Position numbers and translations under genes: made by a program
Assembly: GCA_021018995.1 (NCBI GenBank)
Contig: CM037589.1
Coordinates: forward strand, 8,447,001-8,511,000
From: Chloranthus sessilifolius
Lineage: Eukaryota; Streptophyta; Magnoliopsida; Chloranthales; Chloranthaceae
Reading direction: 5' to 3'
DNA length: 64,000 nt
Part shown: positions 33,070 to 43,950 of the stretch, piece after piece
How positions within the stretch are numbered: the stretch's first letter is position 1
How the letters are laid out: every line of letters begins with the position of its first letter
The notes under the pieces: generated by a model
The model's database searches: none
Told to the model about the DNA's origin: nothing
What the model saw: the letters and a program-made list of their open reading frames with translations, nothing else

Positions 33070-33529
33070 TTTTTTTTTTTTTAAAGAGGCGATATCGCCT
33101 TTTTTTGTGACTGTCTTTGGCGCGATCGATTTTATATTGTAGCCTTCAAATCAGATGACATAAATCCCATTTCACACCGCATATATATAGAAAAGTGCAA
33201 ATATTTAAAAGGGAAATTTACCGGATCGACCCTGCCAGATACACCTTTTCCGTCAGATGCCCTATATTTTCACTTTTACCCAAATCGACCAGCTTTTAGG
33301 CAAGCCATTTTCAGCGAGCACAAAAAGTCCGAAACACCCCTTCTTACACTTTTTTTCGTTCTACATGGTTTAAAATTTTAAATATTTGCACTTTTCTATA
33401 TTTATGCGGTGTGAAACGGGATCTATGTCGTCTGATTTGAAGGCCACAATATAAAATCGATGGCGCCAAAGATAGACACGAAAAAAATGCGACATCGCCT
33501 CTTTAAAAAAAAAATAAAAAAAATTAAAC

Positions 33530-33906
33530 AATCGATGTCAACTCTTAAAACAGTCGATGGCAACTCTTAAAATAATTGATGACGACTCTTAACACAATTG
33601 TTAGCGATTGTTTTAAGAGTTGCTATCGACTGTGATTTTTTTTTTTTTTTATAAATTTGGCTGTCTACATAGTTAATTTTTTTTTTTTTAATTATTTAAA
33701 TTCGATTGTCTACACAGTCGAAAAAAAAAATTTATTTATTTATTTTATTTTACTGTCGATGACGACTGTTTTCACAATCATACCGACTGTCTAAAAAATC
33801 GATGGCAACTCTTAAAATAATCCGTACCGACTGTATTAAGGGTCGCCATCGATTGTTTTAAGAAAAGCCATCGACTGTTTTAAGAGTCTCCATCGATTGT
33901 TTAAAT
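33530..33906. repeat. 22-bp palindrome arrays of unit B
   Basis: Five units from 33530 to 33639 and seven from 33754 to 33906, one of them 21 bp. They have the same stem-loop pattern as unit A and surround poly-T/A stretches. Confidence 0.9.
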
Positions 33907-34224
33907 TATTATTATTAAATTATTAATTTTTTTTTTTTAAGTGGCGATGACGTCTTTTTTCGTGCCTATCTTTGGCGCCATCGATTTTATATTGTGACCT
34001 TCAAATCATAAGACATAGATTCTGTTTCACACCGCATAAATATAGAAAAGTGCAAATATTTAAATTTAAAAAAAAAGTATAAAAAGGGGTATTTCAAACA
34101 TTTTGTGCTAGCTGAAAATGACTTACTAAAAGCTGGTTGGTTTGGATAAAGGTGAAAATATAGGGTCTCCCACAAAAAAGGTGTATGTCGATCCGGTAAA
34201 TTTCCCATTATGTTTCCCAACTAT

Positions 34225-34400
34225 CTTTCCGTGCCAACCTAGGGCCACTCTCAGTCGGCTTTGACTAGAAAACCGGCGTGTCCTAGAAAAAGATAGAGAG
34301 AGCCACACCATCATGGTCGGGCGTCAGTTCGAGCCCCGTTTGGATCGGGCTAAAATAAAAATGTCAAGCTAGAAAGCTTTTTGGCCGCCCAACCCAATTT
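34225..34400 (+). repeat. Possible SINE fragment
   Basis: B-box-like AGTTCGAGCCC near 34331 in a GC-richer context. No convincing A box or tail, so this is weak. Confidence 0.3.
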
Positions 34401-35150
34401 TAAATCCTTCTTAGGTTCTCAATGGCAGACCCACTCACGGGCGACTGCGGGCGAGCGCCCTCACTCAATCAAAGCCTAATTTAATTAATTTATTTATTTG
34501 TAAACTCATTTAAGTAAACCAAATCAGCATCTTTTAGAAACCCTTTTTCTTTTATAAACCCTCTCCCTCCTCTTCTCTTTTGCCCACCCTCTTCACTATC
34601 GCCCCCTCTCTCTGGTTCATTGCCGCGAGGCCTGCGACGTGCCGACGCCCCCGCCCTCTCTATCTCCATCGCCCAATCAAGCTTCTTCCTTCTTGCAATC
34701 TGCCGCCCAAATTTTTAGGTAAGAAACCTCTTCTTCTTCTTCTTCCTCTCCATCTCCATCTGACCATCTCCATCTCCACCTCTATATCTATCTCTGTTTC
34801 TCTCTAAGCGCAAGAATTTAAATGTGTTTGAATCATTGCATGATTTGCATCCATGGTGTTCTGTTATCTATCTATCATCTATGTTTTAAAATTCAAGTTT
34901 GAGGTTTTGGTTCTGTTGGAGATAAAGGATTTCCATTGGTGTTCATGAATCTGTTTTGGGAGTTCATTTCCATTATTATTGTTATTGAGTTATTATATGT
35001 GTTTTGAATTATTTCTTTCATTGATTATCAATGTTATTTTTTATTTTTGTTTTGAGTTATTTCTTTTTGCCCTTTTTACTTTGTTGCGTAGTGTAGATGG
35101 AGGTTATCTTTGGGTCAATTTTTGACCAAATTTTGAGGTGTCTATGCACA

Positions 35151-36670
35151 CCCATTGGCCGACAGTTCAGTCATCTTAACTCTTAAGAGCCTCAAGAAGA
35201 ATGTAGTAGACTTTGAGTCGAAAAATGGGAGAGTTGAGTGCCCAAGAGTCTGATTTCCATCTCTAAAGTTTGGTGCATCAATTTGATTAAATAGCTACTT
35301 TTTTTTTAATCAGTTCTGTCGATTTTTTTTTTGTTTGTTTTTTTTCGTTATGGGTATATAATTATTAGTTTGATTGCTTTAGTTTTCAATTGGATTAAAT
35401 GAAAATTTCCATCTCTAAGGTTTGGTGCATTAATTTGATTTCTTGCTTGTTTTCATTTGCATGAGAGTGTTGGTTGAGAAAATTTATCAAAAAAAGGGAG
35501 AGTTGGTGAGATAGAATTCAATTTCGTTTTTAGGGAAGATTTAAAGAGAGAAGCTGTTGAATTGATACTAATTTTATTATGTAAAATCAAAGATTTACTT
35601 TGTTCATGGGTCCTTTCATCCCACCGCACGTTTGATAGCCCGTATGTGAGTAACACATTTTAAGGCACTCATTAAGCTGAGAAGTGCCTTAACGCGACAT
35701 CCAAAAAGGGACTTCACCTGTTAGAGGAAATCTGATCAAACAATCATCTACGGTTAATGGGGCAGTTAACACATAAAATTAGCCCCCTTATATGCATTCA
35801 AACGTGCCCATATGCATACGCAGATGAACACAAAAACAATATTCAATCGGAGTCATCATAGTTAAAAGCATTGTGATCTACCTGAGAAAATACGAGTCTT
35901 TACGATAGACAGATTCCAGAAGACAATGGCTGCTGATGCTGCCGCAATTCTCTTATGAGAATAGGCTGCCCATACTTCAGATAGCCTAGATATCAAGCAC
36001 CCAACTGGTAAAGGAAATAAATTTTCTTCCTATTAGAATCACAATCAACAAATAAATATATATGAACTACTAGGAAATCACTTATTATTTGTGTGAGTAG
36101 ATGAATTATTAGTATTATTTACCTCGGTTCTGTATCTGCAGAGAATGGCAAGAATAGAGTTTGGGGACGGTGAAACTGATGAAGAAAACTACGAAATTTA
36201 GAAAATTCCATAAAAAAATCAAAGGTTAGACCACGCAAATAAACAGGTTATAAAATTTGAAGATATGGCCATCCCAAGGTTTTTCACTGGTTTGGTCAGT
36301 ATATTCTATTTTTCTTTTTAAGAGAAGATATGATTACCCTGCAAATTTCTTCTTTGAAGACTTCTGCACCCATCCTCCCCAACTCCGTCATTAAGTGTTG
36401 GTTTTTTTTTCTTGAAAAACGGCAATGTATTCTATAATTTTTTTTAATTCCATGAATTAATCATGACTACTTTGCATGAAGCGTACACCAACTCTCCTAT
36501 TGGCCGACAGCTCAGTCATCTTAAGAGCCTCAAGGAGAATATGGTAGAGACTTTGAGTCAAAAAATGGGAGAGTTGAGTGCCCAAGAGTCTGATGTCAAT
36601 GATAAATTGGTCCTATTGGAGATAAAGGAATTTTTTTTTAATAAATTGGTGTTCATGAATCATGACCATA
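35151..36670 (+). repeat. Duplicated segment inside the hAT leader
   Basis: 35151-35266 and 36498-36598 share TTGGCCGACAG, CAGTCATCTTAAGAGCCTCA-like sequence and GGGAGAGTTGAGTGCCCAAG. A second shared piece (GGAGATAAAGGA and TGGTGTTCATGAATC) lies at 34918-34952 and 36617-36661, in the opposite relative order. 36463-36678 can be read as 71 codons with heptad-like charged residues, but the family is not recognised. Confidence 0.6.
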
Positions 36671-37231
36671 ATCTTTGATCTGTGATTTATTCTCTTGTCA
36701 GCATTTTTTTTGTTATCAATATCAACATCATTTTAAATCAATTAATGATTTATTAATTATTTATATTTTTTTATGGTAAACTTTTTTGTTGTGTTTTTGT
36801 AGACTGTAGATAATTTATTTGAGCTCAGTAGTGTATAAAATAATAACAAAAGCTATTTAAAAAAATGGCTCCTTTGATAAGTATAGTAATTTATTACTTA
36901 TGCTAAGCTTATTTCTTTGGTTGAAATTTCTAAATTTAGTTTTTATCCTGACTTAGGCTATAGCCTTATAGCCTTTGACCGCTTGAGCTATAACCTATAG
37001 CCTTTGACATTTGTCCCAATAGTCCATTTTTTTTGGGTTATAAATTTTTTTCTACAATAATCTTAATAGTTAAGTATATTGTGTAGATTGTATCATAATT
37101 GGATTGTCGAATTCGTAATAAGATATGCGTTTATTAGTTATTTAACGATCAAGGTTAAATTTGGATATATTAGGATATGCGTTTATTAGTTATTTGACGA
37201 ATGAAGTTATTTGTTGCTCCTTCATTCAGTT

Positions 37232-39668
37232 ATGCTCCGATTTTTCAAAAGAAAGTTTGAAGAACCGCCATCTTTTGTTGAAGAAAATGAAGATTGTGAT
37301 CCAGTTCAACCTCACCCACAACATAGTCATGCAGAGGTTGACTTGAAAAATCTTCCGGCGGAGGTTGACTTGGAAAGTCTTCCAGCGGAGATTGACTTGG
37401 AAAATCTTCCGATGGAGGTTGACTTGGAAAATCTTCCAACATATTTCGGTCTACGTCCTAGGATTTTCAATTACCATTATAATGATCGGGAGATGATAAG
37501 AAGAATTTATTTACAAAAATGTCATTTTCAACCCAAAGGTCATAATTTTCCTCGAACGAAATTTTCCAATGGGCATCTATGATTTAATCCCACTTGGTTT
37601 GACGACTTCCCCAATTGGTTAGAATATAGCATAGAAAAGGATGTGGCATATTGCTTATGTTGTTATCTCTTCAGACTGAATAGAGGAGGGCAAAGTGATG
37701 GTGAATAATTTGTTGGTGAAGGTTTTAGAAGTTGGAAGAGGAAAGAGCGATTACAAACTCATGTTGGAGGACCCGACAGTGCTCATCATCATGCTTTTAT
37801 GATGTGTCAGAATCTTTTAAATAAGAAATAATACATTGAGGTAGTTTTTGAGAAGCACACTGAACAAGAAAAATTATAAAGTTTGTTTGTATGCATCGAT
37901 TGATTGCGTAAGATATCTCCTTGGTTAAGGATTAACTTTCCATGGTCACGATGAATTTACAGAATCAATTAATCGAGGAAACTTTCTTGAATTGTTAAAA
38001 TTTCTTTTCAGGCATAATGAAAAGATTAAGAGCGTTGTGTTAAAAAATGCTCATGGAAATTTGCAGTTGATTTCATCCAAGATTCAAAGAGAGATTTTTC
38101 ATGCATGTGCGGTTGAAACTACAAAAGTGATCATCAATGATCTTGGAGATTCTTTCTTTTCATTGTTAGTTGATGAGTCTCGTGATGTTTCAATCAAAGA
38201 ACAAATGATTGTTGCTATACGGTATGTAGATAAGTGGGGTTATGTAGTTGAGCGTGTCATTGGATTTGTACATGTTTGTGAAACAACGACTTTGTCACTT
38301 AAGGAAGGGATTGAAGGATTATTATTGAAGTTTAATTTGAGTATTGCAAAATTGCGCGGTCAAGGTTATGATGGGGCAAGTAACAGGCAAGGAGAATTCA
38401 ATGGACTTAAAGCACTTTTTTTGAAAGAGAATGAATATGCATTTTATATCCATTGTTTTACACATCAACTTCAGTTGACAATTGTCAATGTTGCGCAACA
38501 TCACAAATCAATTGCAAACTTCTTCGAAGAGGTTACTCTTATAGTGAATATGCTTGGGGGTTGATGCAAGCGTAAAGATCTTCTTCGAGAGGAACAAGCT
38601 AAAATTGTGAAAGAAGCAATCAAGAGTGGTAAAAAGCTTACTGGAAAGGGAAAAAATCAAGAAACTAGCCTTAAAAGGGCTAGTGAAATACGTTGGGGCA
38701 CATATTTAGATACATTGGCAAACTTGATTCTCATGTTCCCTGTCGTGATTCAAGTGCTTGAGTTTATCAGTGAAAATGGTGAACTTCTGCAGCAAAAAGC
38801 TAAAGCAAGCTCTCTAATAGATACTATGTACACTTTTGATTTTGCATTCACTCTACATGTAATGAAGGAGATTTTGTTAATCACTCGAGATTTATTAAAG
38901 GCATTGCAACGAAAAGAGCAAGACATTGTGAATGCTATGCGTTTGGTAGAATTATCAAAGCGAAGATTGCAAGTAATGAGGGATAGTGAATGGGATTTCA
39001 TCATCACCAAAGTTGTTTCATTTTGTACGACGCATGATATTATTGTTCCGAATATGAATGATAAGTTTGTAGTACATGGACGACCGCGTCGTAGAGCCGA
39101 AGAAATGACAAATCTACATCACTATCGTGTTGAGTTCTTCTATACAGTTATTGACATGCAACTGCAAGAGTTTAATACTCGTTTCACTGAAGTAAACACA
39201 GAATTACTTCTTTGCATGGCCTGCTTGAATCCAAAAGATTTATTTTTAGCCTTTGATGAGAAAAAATTATTGTGCTTCGCATAATTTTATCCACTAGAAT
39301 TTTCAGAAGTAGATCGTATGGTTCTTGAAGGTCAACTTAAGACTTACATTATGGATATGCAATGGAACGAAGAGTTTTCGGATTTGAACGGGATTAGTGA
39401 CCTTGCGAGAAAGCTGGTGAAGACTAAAAAGTACGTTGTGTATGATTTAGTTTATTTGCTCATAGAACTGGCATTAGTTCTTCCGAGCGCCACTGCTACT
39501 GTTGAATGAGCATTTTCTGTGATGAATATTTTGAAGACTAGGCTTCGGAATAAAATGGGAGATGAATGGATGAGTGATTGTTTGGTTACATATATTGAGA
39601 AAGATATATTTGATAGCGTCGAGAATAATACGATTGCTAAATACTTTCAAAATATGACAAATCGTTGA
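37232..39668 (+). pseudogene. hAT transposase, ZMYM1-like (TTF zinc finger and dimerisation domain), dead
   Basis: The start ATG at 37232 follows an acceptor cattcag and reads MLRFFKRKFEEPP, the usual opening of this plant hAT/ZMYM1-like family. It then has four 9-residue repeats (AEVDLENLP type, 37331-37440), a stop at 37580, a TTF-type zinc finger region with CLCCYLF near 37650, and a frameshift by 37990. The DUF4371-like region carries LLVDESRDVS and GQGYDGASN. Stops follow at 38562, 39282 and 39507. The C-terminal hAT dimerisation region LPSATATVE, then AFSVMNILKTRLRN, ends at TGA 39668. Intact codon-like stretches between the breaks suggest fairly recent death. Confidence 0.9.
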
Positions 39669-39929
39669 GGGGAATTGCCTTAGCAGAAATCTTTATTAGC
39701 GTTGTCAATGATTTTTGGAGATAGATTTTTTGTAGATGATTGATATATAATTTATAATATTTTGTTAATGAAAAGTTCATTTTTTGTATGTAATTTTGGT
39801 GAAAATTATATTTTATAAATAAATAATTATTAATTATTTTATATGTATATAATTCATAAAAAAAATAAATTTTTAATTCAACTTATGCCCCGGCTGGATG
39901 AAAATCCTGGTTCCGCCACTACAGGTTCT

Positions 39930-41455
39930 CACCTATTTAGTGGGGCAAAAAAAATTGGGCCAACGAAAACCCTATCCGAACCTGGCTGGTGAGATCAAGC
40001 CCATTTTATAAAGGGGGGCGGGGGGGAAGTTGGGCTGGTCAAACCTGTTTTGGGTTGGGTTTGGACTTAACTAAAAAAATCTGGGCCCAGTTGCACTAGG
40101 GCTGAGCAGAATCAATGTTTTAGAGTACCTTTAATGATTCGGTGGGTATAGGTACCCAATTGTTTATCCGGGCCAAGTTCGGGTCCTTTTTTAATCGTCA
40201 AATAATTGCGCCTACCAAAACCCCCTGGTCCGCAGCCCGACATACCAACAGCCTTGCCATCAGCTGGGTCAATAATAAATTAATAATTTTGTTGTTGATT
40301 GGCAAACGGAAATCTAAAGGATCGTCGGATTTGATGGTAGAGTCGTCATTTCGGTTCCGCAGCATTACTGTACGGGTCATTTCAGTTCATTTCGGATAAA
40401 TTTTGACAAAAATTCGAAAAGTTTCCAAAAAATTCGGGAGAGTATAAAAATATTAAATATAAATTATATTTAAACTTTCTAAAAGGTTTATTTATTATTT
40501 TAAAAATAACAAAACTTAGAATTTTTTTATTAATTTAGCAAAATTTCATTAGTTTCGCCGAAATTAATAAAATTTCAGCAATTTCGGAGAAATTATCGAA
40601 ATTCTGCACAAAGTTTCGCTCGACTCCTATTTCGGTAAATTTCAAAGAACTTTCAGAGACTTTTAGAGAAATTTGTCACTATAATGGTAGATGATGCTAC
40701 GACTGAAACCAAGGTGTCAAACTCGATATCAATATTGGGTTTCGGTCTATGGAGGATTAATACGAATCGGTCGATAGCGAGTTGTATCGGTGCCTTGTAA
40801 AAAAGAAATTAAGAAAATAGAGGTATCAGCCAATACTAATATTGTATCTGCCGATACTCGATATTGATACTCGAGTTGTACCTGATACGTATTGGTGCCG
40901 ATATGTATTAGTTTGCCGAAAAATCGATACATATTTGTATTAGCTGATATTTGATACCATGATTGAAATTAGTATATATTAAACTCCAATTTAATCAACA
41001 TTTGTGTGGAGCTATCAATGGGTCGGGCCTGACCCAATTTTTTGATGAGATCGGTATATAAACGCGACTTGTCGGGTCAGGCAAAAAAGCAGGCACGCTA
41101 AATTGACCCAAATTTATATGTAAAATATAAGGAATAAGGAGGGTATAGGGGATGGTTAATTGGGTGAGGTCATGTCAATTTTTCAGGTCAGGTCAGACCT
41201 ATACGTGTAATTTGGATGCAAAGAGCAAGTGAACCAAATTCAATTTTTTCACCCTTTAAAAGAGCTAAGAGCACTTACGAGAGTGCAAGAGCTGCTAAAC
41301 AAAAGTTGGTATGGTTGGTCCTATATATCCATTGGGTAGCCACATCAATCCCCATTGGCTGATTCTAGGTGCCTTCACTAACTGGGTAGGCGATAATAGA
41401 GCTACCCCCAATCCTTACTGGTCATTTCAAATGTTTTGTATGCAGTGATATTTAT
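39930..41455. other. Intergenic, MITE remnants
   Basis: 40680-40980 is rich in GATAC and GTATC inverted motifs (CGATACATAT-type) like the MITE at 55247-56235. 40995-41235 has GGGTCGGGCCTGACCC and GTCAGGTCAGACC, a remnant of a hAT MITE. No gene seen. Confidence 0.5.
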
Positions 41456-41618
41456 GGACAGAGGATAGACTTGTTGATGACAAAGTGCATGCATGCGGAC
41501 GATATAGATGTGATTAGATGCACTGACCTATATTAATTGAGCTTTAGTGTACTTTCAGCTAATTGCGTCACACTAAATTAGCCGCCTGCACTTTGTGTGC
41601 ATAAAATTTGTCCTCCAT
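41456..41618. mobile_element. Short MITE (AAAGTGCAGGC family), copy 2
   Basis: Inverted ends GAGGATAGACTTGTTGATGA with ACAAAGTGCATGC, against GCCTGCACTTTGTGTGC then AAATTTGTCCTCC. About 163 bp. Confidence 0.65.
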
Positions 41619-41629
41619 ATAACAGTGGC

Positions 41630-43950
41630 AGCCCGAATTTTCTAATCGCGAAATCCGGACCGTCAGATCAACACTTAAGGCCGATTCCTAAACGAAACAT
41701 TTGGCACATCCACACGCAAAGCAGAAACAAAGCAGGAAATCTAATTGAACGGATAGATTATCATAGGCAAAAAGAAATCTCAAATTCTATATTTCAAAAG
41801 ATAAAATAACAGTTATAATCTAATGTACAAACTCATGGGCAGAAAAATCGAGAAGAATCACCAGTGATGGCTGACCATCACCGAAACATAATTCACAAAA
41901 GAATATTATAATTATGATCCCATCATTTATGTTCTTTACATTACCAAGAAGCTATACAATAACCCATCAATCCAAAGCCGGATTTACCCGTGCTTTGCGC
42001 AAATGAAACAATCCTTAGGATGAGGCCCAAGGTCCTCCCATGGAGAGAAGTTAGGATCCTCCTGTACGGGATCCTCTACGTCAGCCTTAGCTCCTATACT
42101 TATTACGTATAGTCGAGGAATGAGCTAATAACATTAGCTCAATAAGGAAATATCAATAACATGCATATTCTTAACATCACACATATATCTTATGACATAA
42201 CGAAACATGATTCTTCTCATAAAGATGCACAATTTCAATGATAGTTGAATGAAACAAAAGACATTCCTCTTAATTCGGAAAACTTATCACTTGCTCTTCT
42301 ATTGATTCATAAAATACATAATACAAAAAAAAAATTAAAGTATTTCACTCAAATAGTCCCTCGAGCATGTATAACATCGAGCCGCCGATGGAATACCCAC
42401 CATCGTCGTTCAAATGAACCATTTACACATGATGCTCAAGGTCCCAAAAATGATGGACACTTGTGTCAAACACAATTACAGTTGGCCGGTAAAATTCACA
42501 AGATCACAAAGGGTTGTACGGATATCCCGTCATACCGATTACGGATATCCTACTGTATCAGTCACGATTATACCGTCGAGTTGGTCGGGTATTCACATGT
42601 TCAACCTTAAATCATAGTGCATACATGCATATAGCTTATCGCCGTGTAGTGTGATAATCATATTAAATTTGAAAGTTTAAACACATTCTTTCACACACAT
42701 TTATCGGAATGAATCTTGAAAGATTCTCACATCATGTACACAATTTCTAAAACACACACTCATGCTTACACATTCACATTTTCGAAAGTTTATGAAAACA
42801 CAATAGTGATTGATAACAAGCCACATTATATTATAATTCACATGCTAGTCATATCAAATGCACATGACATAAAGATTTCCCTACCTCACATGATGTCACC
42901 CTTAAACTTCTTAGCTCACGCTAGCACATCTAGCCCCAAGGCTCAAGCTCACCCTAATATACATGATGTTATAGTAAACGACAAAGTTGGTATAAAACAG
43001 GAAGAGGAAATGCCTCCAAAAAGTTTCCACTTCAAACAAAACAAATTCTGAAACAACCAAAATCAACCTTTCGAACTCAAAATCGACCAATTGAATTCTT
43101 TTCGACTGGTTGATTTTCCTTAAGAAAATCAGACCCTGTTCTTTCACACAAAAATTGAGCAGTTGATTTCTCAATTCGACCGGTCGGTTTCCAAAATCGA
43201 CCGATCGATCTAAAATCGACTAGTCGAATTCTTCAGAACTCAATTTTCGTATTCCCTATTTTGTGTGAATTGATCGGTCAGTTTCATTTTGATCGGCCGA
43301 TTTTCAAAGTCGATCGATCGGTTTTCATTTGACCGGTCGATTTTGTTCAGAAACCCACAAACTCTTCAATCTTGACAAAATCGATCGGTTGATTTTAAAA
43401 ATTGACCGATCGATTTTGTTAGTTTTCTCTCAGCTCTGATTTAACTTTTCTAATATATTTTTTCCTCAATTCTTATCATTTCCTCTTCGATTTTCCCACT
43501 CATCTACATAACTAATTTACTCATTTATTTCTTACAAAAATTATGTAAAATCTTACATTTTAATCGATCGATTCCTCGATCTCGATTCTCACGCATAGGT
43601 AGGGCTTCATAACTTGAAGCTTTGAATTCCATGCGATCCAATCTTGCAATTAATACACCCTATTGCTTTCTCCTCAAGCATACACTCACTATACCGTATT
43701 GATTGTTCTTCCCTCTCCTCTCTCTCTTAATAACTCTCTCTCAACAACTCACTTCACAAGAGAAATAAATTATCTTTTAGTTTAATTCTCTTTTATCTAA
43801 TTTTAGGTTTAGGTGTTAAGCATATACACCACAACTAGGTATATCTACGCTCATTTAAAAGTCCACACAATTCTCCATTATTCTTGATTCACTTAACACA
43901 TACTCTAATCCCAACTTACCTATTATCTCTTCACAAGGTTGGGCACACTG
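41630..43950 (-). mobile_element. Ty3/gypsy LTR-like sequence
   Basis: Begins TGGCAGCCCGAATTTTC. Contains TCTCACGCATAGGTAGGGCT near 43582 and ends around ACAAGGTTGGGCACACTGTCA. These phrases resemble gypsy LTR sequence. No coding domain, target duplication or partner LTR was found, so the boundaries and strand are provisional. Confidence 0.35.
43076..43420. repeat. Cluster of CGACCGGTCG / CGATCGGTCG palindromes
   Basis: About ten copies of a 10-14 bp palindrome, such as TTCGACCGGTCGG (43172), AATCGACCGATCGAT (43197), GATCGGCCGATTT (43290) and GACCGGTCGATTT (43330). They are irregularly spaced and surrounded by AAAAT/ATTTT. Confidence 0.8.

Larger units (their letters stand above)
32330..34215. 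mobile_element. Foldback Mutator-like insertion with 9-bp target duplication (element 32339-34206)
   Basis: ATTATGTTT is present exactly on both sides (32330-32338 and 34207-34215). A 9-bp duplication with long inverted ends indicates a Mutator-like element. The ends are GGGAAATTTATCGGATCGAC and the complement GTCGATCCGGTAAATTTCCC. The insertion has two units. Unit A (32339-33210) has a left arm and internal arrays, but its right arm stops about 170 bp early. Unit B (33211-34206) is a full foldback copy of 996 bp. The arms contain GCGATATCGCC-like palindromes and arrays of 22-bp palindromes. No protein is encoded. Confidence 0.85.
34412..39929 (+). mobile_element. hAT transposon with 8-bp target duplication (element 34420-39921)
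   Basis: The left end CAATGGCAGACCCA and the complement of the right end TAGTGGCGGAACCA are hAT-type inverted ends. They are flanked by TAGGTTCT (34412-34419) and CAGGTTCT (39922-39929), seven of eight identical. The element is 5.5 kb and contains a decayed transposase gene on the + strand plus long AT-rich leader sequence. A CT-rich first exon probably ends at AG before GTAAGAA (34720). Confidence 0.85.

Noticed and set aside
42245-43051. Open frames of 111-121 codons in the gypsy-like LTR region
   Set aside because: No domain or codon bias, and they overlap in two frames; the region reads as LTR-type non-coding DNA.
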